DNA of 46,719 nt from Kiritimatiellia bacterium. Lineage in GTDB: Bacteria; Verrucomicrobiota; Kiritimatiellia; CAIQIC01; Lenti-01. The notes beneath the pieces are model-generated. The model was given only the letters and a program-made list of their open reading frames with translations, did no database searches and was not told the DNA's origin. Below are positions 8,064-16,235 of the stretch, piece by piece; within the stretch, counting starts at the first letter, position 1; every line of letters begins with the position of its first letter. The DNA lies in assembly GCA_028681135.1 (NCBI GenBank), contig JAQUJC010000018.1, forward strand, positions 1 through 46,719. Direction: 5' to 3'. Made by a program: the position numbers and the translations under genes.

Positions 8064-10114
8064 GACGGGGCTGTCCGGCGGATGAATTCGTCCTGATACG
8101 CAACCGGCAGATCACAGAAGTAGGCGGAAAATCCCCAGACCCGGATGATGAGGTTCGGATATTTTTCCGGATGCGCCCGGGCGTCCAACAGCTGCTCATG
8201 GGAGAGCACGTTCAGCTGGACTTCATAGGCTCCCCGGTGAATGCCGTGCTTGAGAATCTTCGCCAGAGCGGGAAGGTCCGCCAGAAAGGAGGGAGGAATG
8301 ATGAAGTCCACCACATTTCCGTTCAGCCAGGTTGTGTTGTACGTGAGGGAGCCGCCGAAATCCAGCGCCTCGGCGATATCGATGTCGGGAGATAATGGAA
8401 TGATGTGGGCGGCCACCGGGGCCGAGGCCTTCCGTCCGTCCAGGGAGGCGGGAATGGACTCCGCCGAGTCCACATACCGGGAGGAGGCGAATCCCATCCG
8501 GGCTTTGTGTCCATTGATTGTGTGATGTTCGGTGACACGGGTGAGCATCTGCATGATCTGCTGCGTGAGCATAAGCACATCCGGGTGAGTGGAGCCGAAC
8601 TGAAGCGGGGATCTCTGCGCCAGTTGCCGGACATCCTCGCGTCCCTCAAAATTGGTTTCCAGAATGTCCGCCAGTTCCGGCAGGGTGAAGCGCGGTGTGT
8701 CATAGACCAGTTGTTTGATATTCAGCAGCGCGTTGATGGTGTTGGGCAGGCCGACCACCTGCCGGCCATGGAAGTTATAGCGCGTGCCCTCTTCGGAAAT
8801 ATCTTTTTGGCGGGTGTGGCAGTCCGGGAATAAGAGCGACAAAAGCGGTGCCGGGGTGAAGTCCACGGTCTGACGGGATGGCGGGAGGGATTTTTTCAAC
8901 TGTTCCTCATACCGCCGCAGAAAAGACGGGAAATCCGGAATGGGCTCGTTCGGAAGCTGCCGGAGCAGATCGGTAAAGACCAGCAGGGGAAACAGGGCGG
9001 GCGAGATATTGGTCTGATCAAAGGACTTGCCGATGACGTAGGGTTCCCAGCAAGCGCCAATGGCGGCTTGCAGGCTGTCTTCCGGGGAATAGCCATGCTC
9101 TTGCATCAGCGGGATGACGAGGTCTTCGTTGACGAGGAGGGGGGATCCGCAGCCGGTGGCCATGCAGCTTGCCGCCGCCAGCCAAAGATTGTCAGACGTG
9201 TGGGCTCCGACGCGGAGGATGCACTTGGGGTCCGGAATATTGAGTTCTTGAAACACTTCAAGAAATAGAAAGGTCAGGTCGTGTTCAAAGGAATCCGACT
9301 CCGGGGTTCTGCCGCCCAGCATGATGACCTGGCCCGTGTCGCCGATGAGCTTGATGCTCTTGAACCGGGTATGGGCACCCAGTTGCCGGATAAACGCCTT
9401 GAGCATCTCCTTGGCTTCGGCATGCGTGATCCGGTTGGCGCGGATATCGGCATCATAGTAGGGGGCGAGGACCAGATCGAGCCGGCCAAGACCGTTGTGC
9501 AAATACCGGTTTTGCCAAAGAAGTCCGTTGTAGAAGAGGATCTTTTGCAGCGCTTCATCGAAGCTGGCGGGGGGGCTGGACGGAAGGCGGCGGAGATAGT
9601 CCGCAACTTGGCGGGAGCGCGCGGTGCCTTGCCGTTCCAGGTGGGCGGCCACTTTCTCGATCAAGTGCAGAACGGACCGGATGGTGATGTCCATGGATCG
9701 GGCAAAGGGCGTTTGCGGATCGCGCGGACGAAGATCCTCCAGGTTCAAGTGGAAAACTTCAGTGTAATCGGGGGACAGGCTGGCAATGGAGGTGCAGTGA
9801 GGCGGTTGGATGAAAATCAGGTGATCGTCCAGCGGATAGAAATACTCCGTTTCAAGGGGAGAAGGCTTGAACCAATGAAGAAGCCGGGCAAACTGCTCAG
9901 CGGCGGCCACCTGCGGCTGGGCGGGATCTTCTGCGGGAAGGGAAAAGCGGCGCTGATGCCGATAAGAGAGAAAATCCCGATAGAACTGAAACCGGGAAGA
10001 ATGGCGTCGCGGGGCCTGCCGGATATAGCCGAGATAGTCACCAAACTGATGATGGACGGAAGGGGGCAGGCACCGCTGGCCGACTTGTTTGATCGAATGT
10101 TTCAGTGTGTTCAT
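8048..10114 (-). CDS. glycyl radical enzyme of unassigned subfamily
   Basis: A 688-residue pyruvate formate-lyase-like enzyme. The thiyl-radical cysteine is Cys355 in AIGACWEPYV (C-x-E, as in diol-dehydratase and lyase subfamilies). The C-terminal radical loop reads IIRVWGFSAYF with the radical glycine at 661, 27 residues from the end. Canonical loops have Ser, Ala or Cys where this one has Trp, and usually Tyr where it has Phe. The activase gene follows with a 16-bp overlap, a standard arrangement. I could not place it in a known subfamily: it lacks the paired adjacent cysteines of pyruvate formate-lyase. No microcompartment genes are nearby. It may serve anaerobic metabolism independently of its phosphonate and glycan neighbours. 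Confidence 0.87.
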   Translation of the reverse strand: MNTLKHSIKQVGQRCLPPSVHHQFGDYLGYIRQAPRRHSSRFQFYRDFLSYRHQRRFSLPAEDPAQPQVAAAEQFARLLHWFKPSPLETEYFYPLDDHLIFIQPPHCTSIASLSPDYTEVFHLNLEDLRPRDPQTPFARSMDITIRSVLHLIEKVAAHLERQGTARSRQVADYLRRLPSSPPASFDEALQKILFYNGLLWQNRYLHNGLGRLDLVLAPYYDADIRANRITHAEAKEMLKAFIRQLGAHTRFKSIKLIGDTGQVIMLGGRTPESDSFEHDLTFLFLEVFQELNIPDPKCILRVGAHTSDNLWLAAASCMATGCGSPLLVNEDLVIPLMQEHGYSPEDSLQAAIGACWEPYVIGKSFDQTNISPALFPLLVFTDLLRQLPNEPIPDFPSFLRRYEEQLKKSLPPSRQTVDFTPAPLLSLLFPDCHTRQKDISEEGTRYNFHGRQVVGLPNTINALLNIKQLVYDTPRFTLPELADILETNFEGREDVRQLAQRSPLQFGSTHPDVLMLTQQIMQMLTRVTEHHTINGHKARMGFASSRYVDSAESIPASLDGRKASAPVAAHIIPLSPDIDIAEALDFGGSLTYNTTWLNGNVVDFIIPPSFLADLPALAKILKHGIHRGAYEVQLNVLSHEQLLDARAHPEKYPNLIIRVWGFSAYFCDLPVAYQDEFIRRTAPSCLCP

Positions 10115-10198
10115 TGGCTTGCCAAATCAACAAAACCTATCCAAAATAAGGGCAATTGATTAGTTCTAAAGTTTACAACAAATGGACAGCGAGTGCAA

Positions 10199-11107
10199 AT
10201 GAATGGGAACCCTCTAGTCAGCGTTATTATATGCGTATACAACGCCGAGCGCTATATCGGAGAGTGCTTGCGCAGTGTGTTTTCTCAGACCTACTCCCAT
10301 TTAGAACTGATTGTGGTGAACGATTGCTCCAATGACGGAACCGTCGCCGAAGTCGAGAAGTTCGATGATCCCCGTCTTCAGCTGATTCACCTGCCAACGA
10401 CAAGCGGGGGGCCTGCCGTTCCTCGTAATCGCGGCGTCGATGTGGCCAAAGGGAAGTATTTCGCCTTTCTGGATGCGGATGATCTCTGGCTGCCGGAAAA
10501 ACTGGAGAAGCAGGTGGCCTTGATGGAGGCACATCCGGAGTATGGCTATACCCACACGGCTTGCTGGAAAATCGATGATAAAGGGAATCGATTGGGTGTG
10601 CGTCACGGGGATTTGCTGCCTCCATCCGGCCCGTATTGGGAGGTGCTGCTTCAGCAGGTGTGGATGTCTTCCAGTACAGTGATGGTTTCACGCAAAAGCT
10701 GGGAACAGTTGGGTCCCTTCAACGAAACGGATGAATGGCGGGTGCATGAGGATCTGGAGTTTGCACTACGGTATGCACAAGTCATGCCCTTTGGTGTGTT
10801 GACTGAACCACTGGCAGAGTATCGTCTGACTCCCGGAAATATCTCGAGTCGGAAATGGAAAAATATCGGACGGGATTATACTCTCTATATTCACGTTTAC
10901 CGGACCCCTTCGCTGTGGAGGGGTGGGATATCCCGGCGCCAGTTCCGGATGCGGGTTCTGGGTATGGCGGAGGAGGGGGCCTATTATTGGCGTGCCCGGA
11001 AACGGTGGGCAAGGGCCTTGTGGTTCGTGGGGCAGATGCTCCAATTGTGTCCGTTTGCACCTGGTGGGTGGCAGCAACTGGCCGCGGTGGGATTGCGGCG
11101 GATGTGA
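10199..11107 (+). CDS. family 2 glycosyltransferase
   Basis: A 302-residue GT2 (GT-A fold) enzyme that transfers a sugar from a nucleotide-sugar donor. Visible: N-terminal VSVIICVYNAERYIGECL, VNDCSNDGT, and the metal-binding FLDADDLW; a later segment, WRVHEDLEFALRYA, fits the catalytic-base region. An in-frame GTG at 10193 is an alternative start adding two residues; no strong ribosome-binding site decides. It is divergent from the glycyl radical enzyme gene (about 84 bp between starts) and opens a run of glycan genes. Cytoplasmic or membrane-associated; acceptor unknown. Confidence 0.9.
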   Translation: MNGNPLVSVIICVYNAERYIGECLRSVFSQTYSHLELIVVNDCSNDGTVAEVEKFDDPRLQLIHLPTTSGGPAVPRNRGVDVAKGKYFAFLDADDLWLPEKLEKQVALMEAHPEYGYTHTACWKIDDKGNRLGVRHGDLLPPSGPYWEVLLQQVWMSSSTVMVSRKSWEQLGPFNETDEWRVHEDLEFALRYAQVMPFGVLTEPLAEYRLTPGNISSRKWKNIGRDYTLYIHVYRTPSLWRGGISRRQFRMRVLGMAEEGAYYWRARKRWARALWFVGQMLQLCPFAPGGWQQLAAVGLRRM

Positions 11108-11129
11108 TTGCACCCAGGAACAAACGGTC

Positions 11130-12194
11130 ATGAAGGGAAAGACGATCTATCATGTGACCCGCGTGCCGGTCACGATTCCCCTCACTTCCGGTATGATGCC
11201 CTTGACGGTGGAGTTGGGTGTGGAACAGATTCGTTTTTCCCTACGCTGGCATAACCTCCAGCAGCATAGCTGGCGACTGGGGGATGCCCTGCGCCAATGG
11301 GGAATCCGTTATTACGGCACGGAGTGGAACGGGTTGGTGCCGATTCTGGATGAGCGCCTGATCTTGTGGCGTCTAGGACGGTCGCGGGAGCCGCGCATTG
11401 CCCATTTCCTGTGGGGGGAATATGGGGCTCCGAAACGGGTTGAACCCTACCATTGCCGCGGGTTGCGGGTGGTGGTAAGCGTCCACTGCAGCGCGCGGCG
11501 CTGGGAGCGCGTCTGGCTGCGGCCGGATGGCTATGCAAACGCCGACCACGTCGTGCTGACGTCGGAGAGTCAGCGGCCATGCGTGGAGCGGCATGTGCCG
11601 TCGGAGCGGGTCACCACGATCCTGCATGGGGTCGTCACCGACTACTTTGCGCCCCCGGCCGTGCGCGAACCGCGTGCGGCCCGCTACCGCCTGCTGCTGA
11701 CGGGCAATACCGAGCGTGATCATGAATTTGCAGCGCAGGTGGCTGCCAAATTGCCAGCGGACAAGTTCGAGTGGCGGATTCGCACCGATTCCGGCGACCG
11801 GAAGCATTATCAGGTGGGGGGCAGCGTGACCTTGCTGCCGCGCTTGTCCGATGCCGACCTGCTGATGGAATATCAGCAGGCTGACGTGTTGGCGCTGCCG
11901 ATGCTCGACAGCGCGGCAAACAATGTGATCCTTGAAAGTATGGCCTGTGGCACACCGGTGATGACGAACTGCGCGGGTGGCGTGCCAGAATATGTGGCGT
12001 CGGACTGCAATTTTGTTCTGTCCAATGATCGCAACGTGGACGAGTGGGTCGAAAAACTGCTGTGGTTGGAGCGGAACCGGGAGGTGGCTGAGCAAATGCG
12101 CCCAGCCACGCGGGCATGGGCAGAGCGGTTCGACTGGAAGATCATCGCCGAGCAGTATCGCGCGATGTATCGCGACGTGCTGGGGCGGGGGTGA
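11130..12194 (+). CDS. family 4-like glycosyltransferase
   Basis: A 354-residue GT-B glycosyltransferase. The C-terminal half carries the GT4 signature region, AANNVILESMACGTPVMTN followed by GGVPEY, which binds the nucleotide-sugar donor. The N-terminal half contains VVVSVHCSARRW and ERVTTILHGVVTDYF, typical of acceptor-side Rossmann folds. ATG 11130 was chosen because it is preceded by CAGGAAC and lies after the previous stop; the in-frame alternative at 10923 would overlap the GT2 gene heavily. It sits 22 bp after GT2, in the same presumed operon for a surface polysaccharide. Sugar specificity cannot be read from sequence. Confidence 0.85.
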   Translation: MKGKTIYHVTRVPVTIPLTSGMMPLTVELGVEQIRFSLRWHNLQQHSWRLGDALRQWGIRYYGTEWNGLVPILDERLILWRLGRSREPRIAHFLWGEYGAPKRVEPYHCRGLRVVVSVHCSARRWERVWLRPDGYANADHVVLTSESQRPCVERHVPSERVTTILHGVVTDYFAPPAVREPRAARYRLLLTGNTERDHEFAAQVAAKLPADKFEWRIRTDSGDRKHYQVGGSVTLLPRLSDADLLMEYQQADVLALPMLDSAANNVILESMACGTPVMTNCAGGVPEYVASDCNFVLSNDRNVDEWVEKLLWLERNREVAEQMRPATRAWAERFDWKIIAEQYRAMYRDVLGRG

Positions 12195-12213
12195 GCACGA
12201 TTTCAGGTCAGCC

Positions 12214-13134
12214 ATGACTACTGAGGATATAAAGCGGAAAAGAACTGCTGCGATGCCTTGGTGGTATGCCGCGCTGGGCGTGGGGATTATGGTGGCCTTG
12301 GTTTGGATGATGGTCCCTGCGCGGGATCATCAGCAAGAGACGGTGGTTCCCGAACGAATGCCCCTGTGGGGAGCCAATGCGGCGGCCAACGAACCCAACG
12401 CTTTTGTAACCGTTTACAAGCCCCAACGCACCAGCGGCGCGGCCGTGGTGATCTGTCCGGGCGGAGGCTATGGGGCGTGGGTGCTGGAGGCGGAAGGCCA
12501 TCGTGTCGCCCGCTGGCTGAACCGTCATGGTATCGTGGGGGTTGTTCTTGAATATCGCTTGCCCCATGGCCAGCCGGAACGCCCTTTGGCCGACGCTCAG
12601 CAGGCGATCCGGACTCTACGTCGCCACGCCGCTGCATGGGGGGTGCAAACCAATCAGATTGGCATTCTGGGCTTTTCGGCGGGGGGGCATTTGGCGGCCA
12701 TGGCGGCCACCGTGGAAGAACCGGTTTTGCACGCGAAGTTGCTCGAAAACGAAGCCGAAAATTTCCGGCCGGACTTTGTCCTGTTGCTTTATCCAGTTAT
12801 TTCGATGGATGAGTTGGCGGACAGCGGGTCCCGTCTGAATCTGCTGGGGTCCAATCCCACGCGGGAACAGGTGCATGCCTTTTCAGCGGATCAGAGAGTG
12901 ACGAGCCGCACCCCGCCGATGTTTCTGGTACATGCCCGGGATGATGCCATCGTGTCGGAGGCCAACAGCCAACGCATGGTTGCCGCATTGCGGGCGCAGG
13001 GAGTCCCGGTCGCATTCCACCCCTTGGAATCTGGCGGGCATGGATTGGGGTATGGCGGCCGTCTGTGGGAGCAGTGGCAGCAACAGGCGTTGGAATGGAT
13101 GCGCAACCAAGACATTCCTGTCTTTGAGAAATAA
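12214..13134 (+). CDS. membrane-anchored alpha/beta hydrolase, acetyl esterase-like
   Basis: A 306-residue protein with one N-terminal membrane segment (about 16-34), so the catalytic domain is probably extracytoplasmic. The alpha/beta hydrolase fold is shown by the oxyanion segment CPGGGYG (81-87), the nucleophile elbow GFSAGG (Ser155), the acid in VHARDD (Asp243 or 244) and His276 in GGHGLG. The arrangement resembles xylan/acetyl esterases that deacylate polysaccharides. Lying among glycosyltransferases and acyltransferases, it may trim acetyl groups on the same glycan. Start ATG 12214 has only a weak ribosome-binding site. Confidence 0.82.
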   Translation: MTTEDIKRKRTAAMPWWYAALGVGIMVALVWMMVPARDHQQETVVPERMPLWGANAAANEPNAFVTVYKPQRTSGAAVVICPGGGYGAWVLEAEGHRVARWLNRHGIVGVVLEYRLPHGQPERPLADAQQAIRTLRRHAAAWGVQTNQIGILGFSAGGHLAAMAATVEEPVLHAKLLENEAENFRPDFVLLLYPVISMDELADSGSRLNLLGSNPTREQVHAFSADQRVTSRTPPMFLVHARDDAIVSEANSQRMVAALRAQGVPVAFHPLESGGHGLGYGGRLWEQWQQQALEWMRNQDIPVFEK

Positions 13135-13216
13135 CGCCGTGAATGGGCCGACGCACAAGGTGACGGGAGGAAATAGGCGTTGCCAGCCCGAACTCCATGA
13201 TGCAACTATCCGGGCC

Positions 13217-14323
13217 ATGACTGCCAACCGCGAACACATTGTGCCGCTGACCAGTATTCGGATATTTGCCGCAGTTCTGGTGGTGGTCTTTCACTATGGC
13301 CGTTCAACCTGGCCGTTTGCTGAGGGGGTCCTTCATCGCATCTCCGCGTCGGCCGGCTCATCCGTCGCATTTTTCTTTTTCCTGTCGGGCTTCATTCTGG
13401 CCTACGCCTATCAAACCTATGACTGGCAAAAAGCGGGAGCGCTGCGCAATTACTATGTCGCGCGCCTGGCGCGGATTTATCCGCTGTATCTATTGGCGTT
13501 GCTGGGCGCGGTGGCGGTCAAACTGGGCTATACGTATTGGGACCGCTTGTCCATTCTGGATGCCGCGGCGGATTTTCTGGTTCATGCCGGCCTGATGCAG
13601 GCCTGGCTGCCGGACCGGGTGTTCCAATGGAATATTCCCGGGTGGTCGCTCTCGGTCGAGGCCAGTTTCTATCTCCTGTTCCCCCTGCTGGCGGGCAAGG
13701 TGCTGGCCTTGCGGCGCGGGGTGGCCCTGGCGATTTTTGCCGGATTGTTTGGTGTTTCCCAGATCGCCTGGGGGCTGGCCCGGAGTGTGATCTGGGTGGA
13801 TTGGTTCTATCGCAGTGATACGGTCCACCACCTACTCATGTATCACCCCATGGTGTATTGGCCCGTGTTTGCCTTGGGCATGTTGGCCTTTCGTATTTGT
13901 CGCGAACCGACTCGCCGGTTCCGTCTGTCACCGGCCGGAATGAGCGGACTGTCGCTGGCGGCGATGGCGGCCATTGTGCTGGCGGCGTATCTGGCCAATG
14001 ACCAGTGGAATTACAGCATTTATGTGGGATTGCTGGCTCCGGCCTATGCCGTCCTGCTGTATTCGCTGCGAGAGCCGCGGAGTTGGGTTTCCCGAATGCT
14101 ATCAGTGCGGTGGCTGCAATTCCTGGGGGAAACCAGCTATGGCGTATATATATTGCAACTGCCGGTCTATGGCGTGTGGTGCCTGGCCGGGGTGGTGCCG
14201 ACAGAATTTCCGGGGGGATTTTACTTGTACCTGGCCTCACTTCTAGGCGTTTCGGCTGTTCTGTATCAGTGGTTTGAGCGTCCAATGCGTCGTTGGCTAA
14301 GGACCAAGTTGGGGCGAGGATGA
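13217..14323 (+). CDS. acyltransferase 3 family membrane protein
   Basis: A 368-residue multi-spanning protein of the acyltransferase-3 (OafA/NolL-like) family, which O-acylates cell-surface sugars from the membrane. The N-terminal signature LTSIRIFAAVLVVVFHYG carries the conserved Arg and His, followed by the FFFFLSGFILAYAY block and the RLARIYPLYLL cytoplasmic loop. About ten hydrophobic segments are visible. ATG 13217 is chosen because the protein begins just before the family signature; the longer in-frame ORF overlaps the esterase gene. It ends the first part of the glycan block, before a 580-bp repeat-rich gap. Confidence 0.9.
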   Translation: MTANREHIVPLTSIRIFAAVLVVVFHYGRSTWPFAEGVLHRISASAGSSVAFFFFLSGFILAYAYQTYDWQKAGALRNYYVARLARIYPLYLLALLGAVAVKLGYTYWDRLSILDAAADFLVHAGLMQAWLPDRVFQWNIPGWSLSVEASFYLLFPLLAGKVLALRRGVALAIFAGLFGVSQIAWGLARSVIWVDWFYRSDTVHHLLMYHPMVYWPVFALGMLAFRICREPTRRFRLSPAGMSGLSLAAMAAIVLAAYLANDQWNYSIYVGLLAPAYAVLLYSLREPRSWVSRMLSVRWLQFLGETSYGVYILQLPVYGVWCLAGVVPTEFPGGFYLYLASLLGVSAVLYQWFERPMRRWLRTKLGRG

Positions 14324-14515
14324 GGGGGGAAGAAGATGAAAACTCACAGCGCGGTACCGCCGTAATCAAGGGGAAAATACAACCACGGATGAACACCTAT
14401 GGACACTGATGAGGGAACGGAAAGGAGAGAGAATTTAGCAGGAAAACAGGAAGCATCAGGAAAACAGGAAGAAAGCGGTTTACCCCAAAAGTTACAGATG
14501 AGAGACAAAATCTCC

Positions 14516-14615
14516 GGTCATGTTGAGTGCAGGCGCGCAGCGCCGGAATCGAAACATCTCGGCCTGATGCTGGTGGCGGGCATACGGGGTCAAGCTGAGA
14601 TCCCTCGACACGATT
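14516..14615. repeat. dispersed repeat, family 2, copy 1
   Basis: Begins ggtcatgttgagtg, continues with a gaaacatctcgg word and closes with gagatccctcgaca. The same order of words recurs at 41078-41190, with a diverged centre. The GC-rich middle can form a short hairpin (gcgcgcagcgc). It is non-coding and probably a mobile or regulatory hairpin element. Confidence 0.65.
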
Positions 14616-14698
14616 CAGAGCGCGCATCTGTGAATCATTGTGCAATTTGTTCAGGGGCACAGATTCATAAGTATCCTGTTAGAGTTGATCGGAAACTC

Positions 14699-14793
14699 GG
14701 CTCGGCAGGGATCCGCCACACGCGGACAGGCAGCCTCGCCCTACCCAACACCAATGGCCAGATCAAGGTAGGGCGAACCCTCCGGGTGAGCCG
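14699..14793. repeat. dispersed hairpin repeat, family 1, copy 1
   Basis: Long imperfect inverted repeat: the left arm GGCTCGGCAGGG...GCCTCGCCCTACCC pairs with the right arm GGTAGGGCGAACCCTCC...GTGAGCC. A close copy lies at 41297-41373, and a diverged copy with the same arm order lies inside the GT9 gene (15696-15804). Confidence 0.75.
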
Positions 14794-14905
14794 GAAACCT
14801 ATAGCTATTCGCAGATGCACCTGCTCGGGATGACAGCCTTAAAGAGACTCAAGATCGCAGGAATTGTCTAGTGCTCTTTGTATCTCATCTTGGTACGTTT
14901 CATAG

Positions 14906-16192
14906 ATGAGCCGATGGCGATATATTCTCTTGGATGCGCTGGCGCGGAGAGGGCTGTCCCCCGTGCGGGGCGGAAAGGGAATTGTGGTGTTTACGCCGGG
15001 GCATTTGGGGGATGTACTGCATGTGGTGCCGATGCTCAAGGCGTTGCGGGCCGGGAAACCGGAGGCCAACATCATGTGGTTGGTGGGGCCTTGGAGCGAG
15101 TCATTGGCGCGAAGATATAGCCATTATGTGGATGGGATCCGCATTTTTGCCCCCCAGTTGCCAACCTTTACCCGGGGGCGGCGGGACTGGCAACAAAGCG
15201 CCTGGCGGCAGTGGCGGATGGCTCGCCAATTGCGCGCGAAGGGCATCGAGGTTTTCATTGGGCCGCTGAATGGCGTCGGACGGTTTTTAGCCAATGCCCT
15301 TGCGCCGCGGCTGTGGAGTGGCATCGGGGATCGCCGTCCGCCACGGGTGCAGGCTGGCATCCGTACCGTTGTCCAACCGTATGAAAAGGATCGTTATGAG
15401 GCGGATGCCTGGTGTGGATTGTTGACGCCGTTGGGAATTGAAGTGCAGGCTGATCGTCTGGAATATGTGGTGACGCCGGAGGAGCGCGCGGCGGCGGCGG
15501 CCTTTTTGCGGGCGGAGGGGGTGGCGGATTCGCGTCCGCTGGCATTGATGGCGCCGGGCTCGGGCTGGAGCGGCAAGAATTGGCTGCCGGAGCGGTTCGG
15601 AGAAGTGGCAGAATGGCTTTCAGGTTTTGCGCTCGGCGACTGCGGGTCGCTGGATGCTGCTCAAGGCAACCCGGACCATGTGGAATTTGAACAGCCCGGC
15701 TCTCCCGACCACGGGGAGTGTCGGGATCGCCCTACCGAAAGCCTGCGCGACGGGTCTGAGGTAGGGCGTCCCGACTCTCCAAGAGGTCGGGACCGGATGA
15801 GCCGTAGCAACGGCTTTCAAATCGCGTGGGTGGGCGGTCCGGGCGAAGAATCGCTGGTGCCCACATCCCGGAGGGAGGACTTCAACTGGGTGGGGAAAAC
15901 GTCGATTCCGTTGCTGGCGGCGTTGATGGAGCAAGCCAAGCTGTTTGTCGGTAACGATAGCGGGCTGCTGCACATCGCGACGGCGCTGGGGGTGCCGACG
16001 GTGTCCATGTGGGGGCCGACCAGTCCGGGAAAGTGGGGGCCCAAGGGATCGATTCATCGCCACATCCGCAAAGTGGAGCGATGCGAGGGCTGCATCTATT
16101 GGGATTATCGTGAAACCTGCCGCCACGACCACGTTTGCATGAGAGCGGTGCAGGTGGATGAGGTGATCCAGGCTGTCCGGGATATTCTGTGA
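14906..16192 (+). CDS. family 9 (heptosyltransferase-like) glycosyltransferase with repeat insertion
   Basis: A 428-residue GT9 protein, about 60 residues longer than usual. The N-terminal fold shows VVFTPGHLGDVLHVVPMLKA; the donor half shows MAPGSGWSGKNWLPERFGEVAEWL, WVGGPGEE, LFVGNDSGLLHIATALGVPTVSMWG and a cysteine-rich tail (CEGCIYWDYRETCRHDHVCM). Between AEWLSG (ending at residue 240) and FQIAWVGG the reading frame runs through 63 codons of low-complexity, charged sequence encoded by a hairpin repeat (15626-15814). The insertion keeps the frame and falls between two secondary-structure elements, so the enzyme may still fold. Members transfer heptose or similar sugars to lipid-linked or core acceptors. 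No strong ribosome-binding site is seen at ATG 14906. Confidence 0.87.
   Translation: MSRWRYILLDALARRGLSPVRGGKGIVVFTPGHLGDVLHVVPMLKALRAGKPEANIMWLVGPWSESLARRYSHYVDGIRIFAPQLPTFTRGRRDWQQSAWRQWRMARQLRAKGIEVFIGPLNGVGRFLANALAPRLWSGIGDRRPPRVQAGIRTVVQPYEKDRYEADAWCGLLTPLGIEVQADRLEYVVTPEERAAAAAFLRAEGVADSRPLALMAPGSGWSGKNWLPERFGEVAEWLSGFALGDCGSLDAAQGNPDHVEFEQPGSPDHGECRDRPTESLRDGSEVGRPDSPRGRDRMSRSNGFQIAWVGGPGEESLVPTSRREDFNWVGKTSIPLLAALMEQAKLFVGNDSGLLHIATALGVPTVSMWGPTSPGKWGPKGSIHRHIRKVERCEGCIYWDYRETCRHDHVCMRAVQVDEVIQAVRDIL
15626..15814. repeat. in-frame repeat insertion inside GT9 gene
   Basis: 189 bp (exactly 63 codons) interrupting an otherwise standard GT9 coding sequence. The core (15696-15804) has the arm order CGGCTC...GCCCTACC / GGTAGGGC...GAGCCG seen in the hairpin repeats at 14699 and 41297, plus GTCGGGAC-type words also found near 41450. 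Boundaries were set by where the protein returns to family sequence, so they are uncertain by a few codons. Confidence 0.75.
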
Positions 16193-16193
16193 A

Positions 16194-16223
16194 TTGCGCG
16201 GATCGAGTCCTCTGGCGTAATAT
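16194..16223 (+). promoter_or_regulatory. candidate promoter for the MBOAT gene
   Basis: TTGCGC (16194-16199), 18-bp spacer, TAATAT (16218-16223), 12 nt before ATG 16236. Consensus match is moderate; the gene may instead be read through from GT9. Confidence 0.35.
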
Positions 16224-16235
16224 GACTGGCCACGC

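Larger units (their letters stand above)
14324..14905. other. non-coding repeat-rich gap
   Basis: No credible gene. The 144-codon open frame 14399-14833 is composed of dispersed repeats. Contents in order: an aaccacggatg-type repeat (about 14380-14410), a direct repeat of AGGAAAACAGGAAG (14440-14475), a 'catgttgag...gaaacatctcgg' repeat (14516-14615) and a hairpin repeat (14699-14793). Confidence 0.7.

Noticed and set aside
8048..10114. Ordinary pyruvate formate-lyase
   Set aside because: It lacks the adjacent cysteine pair of pyruvate formate-lyase, has C-x-E at the thiyl site and an atypical radical loop.
14399..14833. 144-codon open frame in the gap before GT9
   Set aside because: It consists of dispersed repeat sequence, some of which also occurs in non-coding DNA at 41078-41373.
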